From assembly GCA_044371675.1 (NCBI GenBank), contig JBILTF010000029.1, forward strand, positions 1 to 24,022: a stretch of DNA of 24,022 bases, in the 5' to 3' direction. The stretch's first letter is position 1, and each line of letters opens with the position of its first letter. Shown here in pieces: positions 14,901 to 21,347 of the stretch. A program made the translations under genes and the position numbers. The stretch comes from CAIZGX01 sp044371675 (GTDB lineage: Bacteria; Bacteroidota; Bacteroidia; Flavobacteriales_D; Sanyastnellaceae). The notes below the pieces were generated by a model. The model saw nothing but the letters and a program-made list of their open reading frames with translations. It was not told the origin of the DNA and ran no database searches.

Positions 14901-16989
14901 TACTATTTTTATAGATTACAACAGAAATGGGTTGTTCACAGACCCTGAAGAAAGGGTTTGGAGTAATGGTAATGATGCGAATATTTCTTGTGTTCCGGCA
15001 TCCGTTGTACCTGTCTCTTTTATCGTGTCACAAACGGCGAGTTTTGGTCTAACTCGTTTGCGTGTGATTAATTCAGAAGGTCACGGGGGAGCCAGTATTC
15101 AGCCCTGTTCGTCTTATTTTTATGGGGAAACGGAAGACTATTTAGTGGAAATTTCTTACCTGTGTGAAAATGATTATTCATTTTTGGCTGATTCCGCGAA
15201 AAGCTGCGGTGCTCCAGTTATTTTGGAGGCTCCTGAAGGCATGGACTCCTACTTGTGGAATACCGGGGAAACAACAAGAGTAATTAGTACCAATTTAAGC
15301 GGTGCTTTTATATGCACGATTACATACGGCGAGTGCACTAGAGTAGATACAACGAATGTATTTATCCTTGATCCAACTGTAGTTTCGAATGACTATGAAA
15401 TATGTGAGGGAGATGCAGTTACCTTGTCAGTTCCAAATGCAATAGGAAGTTCATTGAGTTATAGCTGGAGTAATCTATCTGTTAATCCGAGTGTCGAAGT
15501 AATTGCGGATGCTGTAGCAACTTATTCATGTGAAGTTTCAACAGCAGAACAAACCTGTGAAGGTTCTTTTACCATTTATCCAAATCCTATTGTGTCCTTT
15601 TTTCCGGATGCGGACGGGGATAGTTATGGGGCTAATGCGAATTCAATTTTAGGCTGCGTGCAACCTGAAGGATATGTAACGGATTCAACGGATTGTAACG
15701 ATAATGAGGCATTAACATTTCCTGGCACACTTGCCGTCAGCGCAGATAGTGCAACAACAAATACTTTTTGTGCTGGAACGACTCTTGAATTGCAGGCAGC
15801 GACTGCATCTGCAGGAATCACGTATCAATGGTATTTGAATGGCACTTTAATTCCGAATGAAACAAATCAAAATATTTCAGTTTCTTCAGGTGGAAATTAT
15901 CAGGTGAGCATCAATCAAAATGGATGTACCGCCGTTTCGAACATTGTTTCAATAACAGAGTTGCCAAGCGCAATTATTCCGAGTATCCTTGTTGAACAAG
16001 CAAACGCAGGTTGCGTAGGTGGTGACGCTACGCTTACTGTTTCTGGAGGGAATTACACAAACCTAGTATGGAACAACGGGCTTACAGCCAATTCTATCAT
16101 TGTCAACACTTCAGGAGATTATAGCATAACTGCAATTGACGAAAACGGATGTGCCGTTTCAGCCGGGCCCGTGGCTGTGAACTTCTCAATCCTTGATTCA
16201 GTGCCTGTTTGCATTGTTACAGTTGACCAAATAACCGGAAAGAACAACGTTGTTTGGGAACCGATTACTTCAGATTTGATTAACTCTTATGTCATTTTGA
16301 AAGAAACCAATGTAGCAAATGAGTATGCTCAAGTTGGTACGGTAGCTTATGGCTCTAACGGAATTTTCGAAGATGTAAACTCCAATCCGCAAGTGCAAGC
16401 GAACAGGTATAAACTTGCATTAATTGATACTTGCGGAATCCAATCTTCTGCCTCTAGTTTTCACAAAACCATTCATCTCACAACCAACCTCGGAGTTGGA
16501 AACAATGTGAATTTAATTTGGAGCAATTACGAAGGTTTCGACTTCGGAAGCTATACGATTTATAGAGGTACTTCCCCAAATTCGCTCAATTTACTGTCAA
16601 CAATAGCGAGCAACCTAAACTCATACACCGATGTGAATCCCCCTGCTTCTGAAACATACTACATGATTGAAGTAGCAGGTGTAAGTTGCGATCCACAACG
16701 AACCTTGGTCTATTCTAATTCAAATATTTTAGATACAACCGTTGGAATTGAAGACCACACTTCGAACACTATTTCACTTTATCCAAACCCAGCGAATGCA
16801 GTCATTATGCTTCAAGTGAACAACACCCTTATTGGACAAGAGTACGTTGTTTTCGATGCCATTGGAAAGGTGATCTTCAAAAACAAAATTCAGTCAACCA
16901 ACGAGATTATTCAACTTGAAAATTTCAATATCGGAAATTACTTCATTAAAGTAAATGAGGTGGTGAAGCGTTTTGTGGTTCAACATTAA
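11953..16989 (+). CDS. Giant T9SS-secreted multidomain surface protein (GEVED, Ig-like and MopE-type modules)
   Basis: The 1678-residue protein starts with a signal peptide (MKSYNLSFVSVRLFCLTVFVFLF..., cut near SRTQTT). Order of recognisable parts: an N-terminal beta-sandwich (about 30-215), Ig/PKD-like repeats (about 220-500), a nidogen-like segment (about 536-736: GLPLGFNFNFFNNTYSSVSASTNGFLMFG ... IIEIHIL, broken here for length), an Ig-like repeat, a GEVED domain (about 955-1067: IFIDYNRNGLFTDPEE ... GETEDYLVEI), Ig-like repeats, a calcium-binding-type DADGDSYG ... DSTDCNDNEALTFPG motif of the MopE kind (about 1217-1259), an Fn3-like region, and a type A T9SS sorting domain in the last about 70 residues (ISLYPNPANA ... 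GNYFIKVNEVVKRFVVQ). It is probably a surface adhesin or matrix protein. An upstream in-frame TTG (11902) lies above the predicted promoter and would not give a signal peptide at the N-terminus, so ATG 11953 is preferred. Hairpin array C starts one base after the stop. Confidence 0.88.
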   Translation: MKSYNLSFVSVRLFCLTVFVFLFSFSSRTQTTVVIGNNTAANGTSVYPCALGDYFGGQHAQYLYNNAAMSGAGIPAGALITQIGWVANATNISGHLIEGFSIKLKNTTITGVSSTAWESGATAVYGPQDYSYISGSAGNILFTLTASFTYDGTGLLVDVCHGAATTGLTSNPALQYQTAVGYNASHSYRSNNVNGCSSAITTNTGTLTTRPRLVITYVIPPACSGTPNAPVATLTETSSFCYGGFRSMGASGFSVATGLTTQWQVSSTPGGPYTNVSDGTGAAANAYTTSILPAGNYYYVCTSTCIATGDTATSNEIALTVNALPSVVINAPNNGAFCGTQQMNAAGASTYSWTPAASLSSVTGSSVYYTGISDTQVTVIGTDENGCVGSPVSQQVYYTPPVPIAMTTGVPHFCGDGGTTIVTASSSENYVYSFDGFNGATLSGFSSNSVEATVTQTSIIRVTGFDLESGCAAQGFASLSVYPLPTAALTAFTNDGGFGVCPGTTGFIQAGLNSTNFSVTSIPYVPFSIPATATIVVSNGVTSIGLSGGNLDDGGWSGLPLGFNFNFFNNTYSSVSASTNGFLMFGSALGYSTSPGDLGQYSFSANPVFPNGNNGGNLIALMAGDQYFGNGNPNVTPSDLIYWTEGFAPNRKFIILYREVRQAIGGSTSGTFTAYAALHETTGIIEIHILNNSQSIANTIGLQNANKSIGITAPGRQNFTTPISSPEAWRLSPPVNYLTDWSAADINGTYPITTNYYGTPLNSQNEFAISVSQQVTTTYFLTLRNVLTGCSNSANPNSATITVLSTNAPSGFNVTSLLDSVCPEENFLLTANFLNGTLALSFQWQVSIDGGLNYNDIYGANSTTYMASQSVSSLYRIGVASCGGIMGYSEPIAVTIKSFLSCYCTVPFVNGSDEDILNVSIGQLNNSSTCGSLAPGIGSVPSRYSNYADGPNSPDILTLYTGEVVTGSLTIGSCSSSNFFSGATIFIDYNRNGLFTDPEERVWSNGNDANISCVPASVVPVSFIVSQTASFGLTRLRVINSEGHGGASIQPCSSYFYGETEDYLVEISYLCENDYSFLADSAKSCGAPVILEAPEGMDSYLWNTGETTRVISTNLSGAFICTITYGECTRVDTTNVFILDPTVVSNDYEICEGDAVTLSVPNAIGSSLSYSWSNLSVNPSVEVIADAVATYSCEVSTAEQTCEGSFTIYPNPIVSFFPDADGDSYGANANSILGCVQPEGYVTDSTDCNDNEALTFPGTLAVSADSATTNTFCAGTTLELQAATASAGITYQWYLNGTLIPNETNQNISVSSGGNYQVSINQNGCTAVSNIVSITELPSAIIPSILVEQANAGCVGGDATLTVSGGNYTNLVWNNGLTANSIIVNTSGDYSITAIDENGCAVSAGPVAVNFSILDSVPVCIVTVDQITGKNNVVWEPITSDLINSYVILKETNVANEYAQVGTVAYGSNGIFEDVNSNPQVQANRYKLALIDTCGIQSSASSFHKTIHLTTNLGVGNNVNLIWSNYEGFDFGSYTIYRGTSPNSLNLLSTIASNLNSYTDVNPPASETYYMIEVAGVSCDPQRTLVYSNSNILDTTVGIEDHTSNTISLYPNPANAVIMLQVNNTLIGQEYVVFDAIGKVIFKNKIQSTNEIIQLENFNIGNYFIKVNEVVKRFVVQH

Positions 16990-16990
16990 A

Positions 16991-17197
16991 GCTCGCTCTG
17001 CGAGCGGCATCCGAAATGCCCCAAGGAACTTCGTTGTTAGAACTTCGTTGTTCCTACTGCGTAATTCCTATTTCATAATTCCTACTTTGTAATTGTAACT
17101 GTGTTACACTTTCAACTAAAGGTTTGATCGCATAGCGATTGATTCGAAGAATTGATCACGAAGTGATTGATCTGAAAGATTTATCATCGCAGATGAT
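16991..17197. repeat. Mini-hairpin array C (13 hairpins, several sub-arrays)
   Basis: In order: GCTCGCtctGCGAGC (16991), GGCATccgaaATGCC (17006), AACttcGTT (17027, 17041; linkers gttag, gttcc), TACtgcGTA (17055), TATttcATA (17069), TACtttGTA (17083; linkers attcc), GTAACtgtGTTAC (17095), then after about 19 bp ATCGCataGCGAT (17127), ATTCgaaGAAT (17142), ATCACgaaGTGAT (17155), ATCTgaaAGAT (17170), with tg linkers, and ATCATCgcaGATGAT (17183-17197). It fills the whole space between the two convergent genes, and its last hairpin encodes the end of the ORF6N protein, including the TGA. Confidence 0.88.
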
Positions 17198-18047
17198 TGA
17201 GAACCTCATGTACTAATCCGTCTAGCTTTGAAAAAGCAAACCATCTTTTTCCCAGGTCTTTTAGTGAAGCGCCAAGGTGATACAATTCCTTTTCATCGAG
17301 GACTAAAAATCTATCATGGGAGTTTTTCAAAATTCTAATTTCAATAGCGGGGTATTGCGAATTGTGCTTTTCAAGATCGAGTTTGAGTTGGTCATTTATC
17401 TTATCTGTGTATATGGTGCATTGCACTTTTTTATTTCTTTTTGAAAGCTGCAAAAGTGTCGTATCATCAACGTAATTGTCAATTAGAATAATGGATTTTT
17501 TTGCTTTTGAAATAAGCTCGCTGGAGAAGACATAAGCATCAAATATTTGATCATTGAAGAAAATGCCTGATTTGTTTTGTATAATGTCATTTTCTATCGA
17601 AATCAATCGTCTCAGAATTGTTGACGACTCAACTTTAAACTCTTCAAGTGATTCTATTCGTTTAATTAGTCCAGAATAGGTTGCTTGAACTTTCCTCATA
17701 GAAATAAAAGTTTTTATTATTTCTAGGCTCATTGAAATTGCTTTGTCATTTCTCAGTAAGGTTGCCATCATCGCAATACCATGCTCGGTATAGGCCCATG
17801 GAAGTTTTCGATTTCCTCCTTTTGAAATCACAATTTGTGACTTCAAAGAGGAAAAGTCAGTTTCAGAGAGTTGAAATCTAAATTCAACAGGAAAGCGCTT
17901 TGCATTTCTTTGCGCGGCCTGATTTAAAACTCTTGTTTCTACGCAGAAGAAATGAGCAAGGTCAACATCTAATAGAACAAAGTGATTTTGAACGAATTTA
18001 ATTCTATCACCAATTTCATCTTGAAACTTAATAATTTCTTGTGTCAT
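17184..18047 (-). CDS. ORF6N-domain protein fused to a phospholipase-D-like domain
   Basis: The 287-residue protein has an ORF6N domain (PF10543, a phage-type DNA-binding module) at about 1-115, with FVLLDVDLAHFF, VLNQAAQRNAKRFP and the closing WAYTEHGIAMMATLL. A helical linker (about 120-160) leads to a C-terminal region with IILIDNYVDDTTLLQL and H244-D-R246-FLVL-D251. The latter fits the PLD motif HxK(x)4D with Lys replaced by Arg, followed by YHLGASLKDLGKR. Only one half-site is present, so dimerisation would be needed for a full PLD centre. I chose ATG 18047; the longer reading uses a TTG (18062). The final NHLR-stop is written by hairpin array C. Proteins of this architecture recur in Bacteroidota as orphan accessory genes; role unknown, possibly phage-related or defensive. 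Confidence 0.85.
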   Translation of the reverse strand: MTQEIIKFQDEIGDRIKFVQNHFVLLDVDLAHFFCVETRVLNQAAQRNAKRFPVEFRFQLSETDFSSLKSQIVISKGGNRKLPWAYTEHGIAMMATLLRNDKAISMSLEIIKTFISMRKVQATYSGLIKRIESLEEFKVESSTILRRLISIENDIIQNKSGIFFNDQIFDAYVFSSELISKAKKSIILIDNYVDDTTLLQLSKRNKKVQCTIYTDKINDQLKLDLEKHNSQYPAIEIRILKNSHDRFLVLDEKELYHLGASLKDLGKRWFAFSKLDGLVHEVLNHLR

Positions 18048-18059
18048 TGCTTTTTTGAG

Positions 18060-18067
18060 CAAAGGTC
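18060..18067 (-). promoter_or_regulatory. Putative -7 promoter box for the ORF6N gene
   Basis: On the minus strand GACCTTTG (7 of 8 to TAnnTTTG) sits 22 nt after TTGG (18090-18093) of the shared 36-bp element, the same geometry as upstream of higB. It is 12 nt before ATG 18047 and overlaps the alternative TTG start, which argues for the ATG. Confidence 0.45.
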
Positions 18068-18086
18068 TGTTTTAGAGCTAGATTGA

Positions 18087-18122
18087 ACACCAATATTTAT
18101 ATGCAGGTTATATGCTGTTTAT
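18087..18122 (-). promoter_or_regulatory. Shared 36-bp element, copy 2 (upstream of the ORF6N gene)
   Basis: Identical to 11571-11606 except at two adjacent positions (18094-18095). On the minus strand it reads as two GCATATAA copies one helical turn apart, followed by TTGGTGT. As in copy 1, hairpin array D begins within a few bases of its outer edge and a minus-strand accessory gene begins on the other side. Confidence 0.7.
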
Positions 18123-18125
18123 TCA

Positions 18126-18257
18126 TCAACAGAGTTGAGCAATCTGACTTTGTCAGATCAATTGCTCCGCAATCAATCACCTTCGGTGATCAATCCTACG
18201 GATTAATCGGAACGATTGATCGCGAAGCGATTGATTCGAAGAATTGATCTGAAAGAT
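18126..18257. repeat. Mini-hairpin array D (9 hairpins, with an orientation switch)
   Basis: In order: TCAACagaGTTGA (18126), ATCTGACtttGTCAGAT (18142), ATTGCtccGCAAT (18161), ATCACCttcGGTGAT (18176), ATCCtacGGAT (18193), ATCGgaaCGAT (18206), ATCGCgaaGCGAT (18219), ATTCgaaGAAT (18234), ATCTgaaAGAT (18247-18257). Linkers are ca in the first half, ta at 18204-18205, then tg. Loops are mainly pyrimidine first and gaa after, so the unit inverts at the ta linker. The final part is nearly identical to 17124-17180 of array C. Confidence 0.9.
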
Positions 18258-18260
18258 TTC

Positions 18261-18291
18261 CCTTTTCTTCCCCTCTCTTAACTTCTCTTAC
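18261..18291 (-). repeat. Pyrimidine-rich tract matching the CvfB-tail repeat
   Basis: The complement of this tract is G/A-rich and agrees with 6908-6938 at 25 of 31 positions and about as well with 6968-6998. It follows array D and precedes the oxidoreductase gene by about 40 bp. Low complexity makes chance similarity possible. Confidence 0.5.
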
Positions 18292-18330
18292 CTGAGAACC
18301 ATCCTTTCAATTAATCAGTATATTCGCTTC

Positions 18331-20625
18331 ATGAGAAACGTCCGAATAGTACCGCCTGCAACACTTACAGGTATTCGTTTGAAACACCTCAAAGATGCAG
18401 CATGCGGAGTGCCCGCAATTACTTCAACCTTCAAACACATTGCCGATGAAATGGGTATGATCAAAGGTTGGAAACTGCTTCAAAAATTAAATCAAAAAGG
18501 CGGAGTTGATTGCCCAGGCTGCGCGTGGCCAGACCCTACACATAGATCGAAACTCGGAGAATACTGCGAGAACGGCGCGAAAGCCATTGCTGAAGAGGCA
18601 ACAGAAAAACGTTGTACGCCCGATTTCTTCAGCCAACATTCGGTGGAAGAAATGAGCGAATGGAGCGATTACATCATTGGAAAAAGCGGACGAATCACAA
18701 ACCCCATGTTCCTTGAAAAAGGAAGCAGCAAATACAAACCTGTTTCTTGGGATTTCGCTTTCAGTCGAATTGCAAAAGAATTAGATAATTGCGCTACTCC
18801 TGATGAAGCCGTATTCTACACTTCAGGAAGAACAGGGAATGAAGCTGCTTTTTTATATCAACTTTTTGTAAGAAAATTCGGAACGAACAACCTTCCAGAC
18901 TGCAGCAACCTCTGTCATGAAAGTTCTGGAACAGCACTCATTGAATCGCTCGGAATAGGCAAGGGGACAGTGAAACTCGAAGACCTCTATAGCGCAGATG
19001 CCATTTTGGTAATCGGACAAAACCCCGGAACTAATCATCCACGTATGATGGCGGCGCTTTCCAAATGCAAAGGAAACGGAGGGAAGATCATACACATCAA
19101 CCCGCTTCCAGAAGTAGGGACAACGAAGTTCATAGATCCACAAAGCCCAGTAGAAATTCTAAAGGGTGGAACACAACTCGCCGATCATTTTCTGCAAGTG
19201 CGCGTAGGCGGAGATCATGCGTTATTCAAAATGATCGGACATTACCTGAAGACACTTGAACAAGAAGTAGGTGGGGTTCTCGATCAGAAATTCGTTGAAG
19301 AAAAAACAGAGGGATTCATCAATTACTGGAACAGCCTCGACGAAGTAAATCTTGACGAGTGTTCTGAAATCAGCGGCATTTCAAAGGCACAAGCTTTCGA
19401 AGTGGCTGAATTAATTTCCAAAAAGAAAAATATTATTTCATGCTGGGCCATGGGTCTTACCCAACAGAAGAAAGCAGTTGCAATCATTCAAGAAGTGGTG
19501 AACATTCACCTCGTGTTAGGTGCAGTTGGAAAACCAGGCGCTGGCCTTTGCCCAGTTCGTGGACACTCGAACGTGCAAGGAGATAGAACCATGGGCATTA
19601 ACGAAAAACCCCGCGAACCATTCCTTCTCGCCCTCGACAAACGTTACAACTTCACAGCACCGAGAGAACACGGGTTCGACGCGGTAGAGGCCATTGAAGC
19701 GATGTCTAAAAAACAAGTGAAGGTATTTATTGGCCTAGGTGGAAACTTCGTTTCAGCAACGCCCGATAGCGTTTTCACGGGCAAGGCCATGCAGCGCGTT
19801 CCATTAACCGTTCACATTTCAACCAAACTGAATCGCTCGCATCTTGTAACCGGAGAAGAGGCACTCATTCTTCCGTGCCTAGGAAGAACGGAAATAGACT
19901 TGCAAGAAGGCGGAGAACAATTCGTGACCGTTGAAAATTCCATGGGAATCGTGCATCGCTCGCGAGGAAGCATTGCCCCCGCTTCTGAACTCTGCATGAG
20001 CGAACCTGCAATCGTTTGCGAAATCGGAAACGCGTGCAAGAAGACATCTGACCTACCTTGGAAAAAGTGGAGAAGCAATTACGACTTTATTCGTGAAGAA
20101 ATTGAAGCCACCATTCCAGGCTTCGATAATTACAACAAACGCGTTCGCGGCGCAGACGGATTCTATCTTCCGAACGGTCCGCGTGAAGGCAAGTTCACAA
20201 CACCTTCAGGAAAAGCGCAGTTCAGAACAGAGCCGCTTCAACACATTGAAATTCCAACCGGACATTACGTGCTCATGACCATTCGCACGCACGATCAGTT
20301 CAACACTACAGTATACGGGCTAGACGATCGCTACCGCGGAGTAGAGAACGAGCGTCGGGTTTTAATGATGAATGAAGAAGACATTCTGAAGGCAGGATTT
20401 CAGCACAAAGAATTGATAAACATTATTTCAATTCATGAAGGGGTAGAGCGCAAAGCCATTAAGTTTCACATTATTCCTTATGACATTCCTAAAGGATGCG
20501 TGGGGACTTATTTCCCGGAAACGAATTGCCTAGTACCACTGCACCACACAGCCGAACGAAGCAATACGCCAATCAGCAAATTCTTAATTGTGCGATTCGA
20601 AAAATACAACGGAGAGGAAGGATGA
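18331..20625 (+). CDS. FdhF/YdeP-family molybdopterin oxidoreductase
   Basis: The 764-residue protein belongs to the formate-dehydrogenase-like molybdopterin family typified by E. coli YdeP. Seen: the family's CPGCAWPDP (61-69), the substrate-domain start RITNPMFLEK, FYTSGRTGNEAAFLYQLF (162-179), CSNLCHESSG (191-200), where C195-H196 align with the U/C-H pair of FdhF, ILVIGQNPGTNHPRM (225-239), and GAVGKPGAGLCPVRGHSNVQGDRTMG (spread over about 405-430). It lacks a TAT signal and the four-cysteine [4Fe-4S] N-terminal pattern of true formate dehydrogenases, so it is probably cytoplasmic; its substrate is unknown and YdeP is linked to acid resistance in E. coli. Its TGA overlaps the plsC ATG (ATGA). 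A TATATTCG just before the start is a possible -7 box. Confidence 0.88.
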   Translation: MRNVRIVPPATLTGIRLKHLKDAACGVPAITSTFKHIADEMGMIKGWKLLQKLNQKGGVDCPGCAWPDPTHRSKLGEYCENGAKAIAEEATEKRCTPDFFSQHSVEEMSEWSDYIIGKSGRITNPMFLEKGSSKYKPVSWDFAFSRIAKELDNCATPDEAVFYTSGRTGNEAAFLYQLFVRKFGTNNLPDCSNLCHESSGTALIESLGIGKGTVKLEDLYSADAILVIGQNPGTNHPRMMAALSKCKGNGGKIIHINPLPEVGTTKFIDPQSPVEILKGGTQLADHFLQVRVGGDHALFKMIGHYLKTLEQEVGGVLDQKFVEEKTEGFINYWNSLDEVNLDECSEISGISKAQAFEVAELISKKKNIISCWAMGLTQQKKAVAIIQEVVNIHLVLGAVGKPGAGLCPVRGHSNVQGDRTMGINEKPREPFLLALDKRYNFTAPREHGFDAVEAIEAMSKKQVKVFIGLGGNFVSATPDSVFTGKAMQRVPLTVHISTKLNRSHLVTGEEALILPCLGRTEIDLQEGGEQFVTVENSMGIVHRSRGSIAPASELCMSEPAIVCEIGNACKKTSDLPWKKWRSNYDFIREEIEATIPGFDNYNKRVRGADGFYLPNGPREGKFTTPSGKAQFRTEPLQHIEIPTGHYVLMTIRTHDQFNTTVYGLDDRYRGVENERRVLMMNEEDILKAGFQHKELINIISIHEGVERKAIKFHIIPYDIPKGCVGTYFPETNCLVPLHHTAERSNTPISKFLIVRFEKYNGEEG

Positions 20626-21347
20626 TTTCAAAAGTGTTGTGGTTTCCAATTAACGTGTTACAACTTGTATTGATTCTCGTTTGGACCATTTTCTGTGGTA
20701 TTTTTGGAATGCTATTCGCCCTTGCAACGAACCCTACGTATTCGCACAGGATTATGGGTTACTATATTTTTTCTCCCGTTATTCTAGCCATTTCAATGGT
20801 TCGAGTAAAGGCAAGCGGATTGAACAACATACTCGATGAACCTGCTATTTATGCAGCAAATCACGCTTCTCAATTAGACATTCCAATCATGTGCACCCGC
20901 GTGAATCGGCCCATGTTTTTCATTGCAAAAATTGAGTTGCAAAAAATCCCAATTCTCAGTCAATATATTAAAGTAGTGGGAATGATTTTGGTAGACCGGA
21001 AGAATCGTGAACGCGCCATGGCTAGCATGCGCACTGCCATTCAAGATATTCAAGGAGGAAAGAGCATTGCAGCATTTCCAGAAGGAACACGCACCAAAAC
21101 TGGAGAGTTATTACCTTTTAAAAAAGGGGTATTTACCATTTCGAAAGAAGGAAGAATTCCTATCGTTCCTATTGCATTAATTGGAAGTGCAAAGGCTCTA
21201 GCCAGCGGCAGTTTTTTCTTGCGTCCAGCAAGCGTGGAGTTACGCGTTTTGCCAGCTTTGAATAGTGAAGAATTTTTCAACATGTCCATTGAAGAAATGG
21301 CGAATCACACGCGTTCGCTCATTCAACAAGAAATAGAAAAAGGCTAG
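20622..21347 (+). CDS. plsC: 1-acyl-sn-glycerol-3-phosphate acyltransferase (PlsC family)
   Basis: Transfers an acyl chain to lysophosphatidic acid to make phosphatidic acid at the inner membrane. The 241-residue protein has N-terminal membrane segments (about 8-36 and 45-62), the catalytic NHASQLD box with H81 and D86 (HX4D), and FPEGTR (152-157), which binds the phosphate; MILVDRKNR (121-129) is the usual block III. The ATG at 20622 is preceded by GGAGAGGAAGG, one of the few Shine-Dalgarno-like tracts here, and overlaps the stop of the oxidoreductase gene by 4 bp, so translation is likely coupled. A longer in-frame start at 20496 would lie within that gene and lacks family similarity. The stop shares CTAG with the convergent tamL stop. 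Confidence 0.92.
   Translation: MISKVLWFPINVLQLVLILVWTIFCGIFGMLFALATNPTYSHRIMGYYIFSPVILAISMVRVKASGLNNILDEPAIYAANHASQLDIPIMCTRVNRPMFFIAKIELQKIPILSQYIKVVGMILVDRKNRERAMASMRTAIQDIQGGKSIAAFPEGTRTKTGELLPFKKGVFTISKEGRIPIVPIALIGSAKALASGSFFLRPASVELRVLPALNSEEFFNMSIEEMANHTRSLIQQEIEKG

Noticed and set aside
16991..17005. Rho-independent terminator for the surface-protein gene
   Set aside because: GCTCGCtctGCGAGC is a good stem but lacks a following T run and is the first unit of array C; termination is possible but not shown.
18087..18257. CRISPR-like leader plus array
   Set aside because: Units have no constant repeat of 23 bp or more and no unique spacers; hairpins follow each other every 11-19 bp, and no cas gene is near. 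The 36-bp element fits better as a promoter element of the minus-strand gene.
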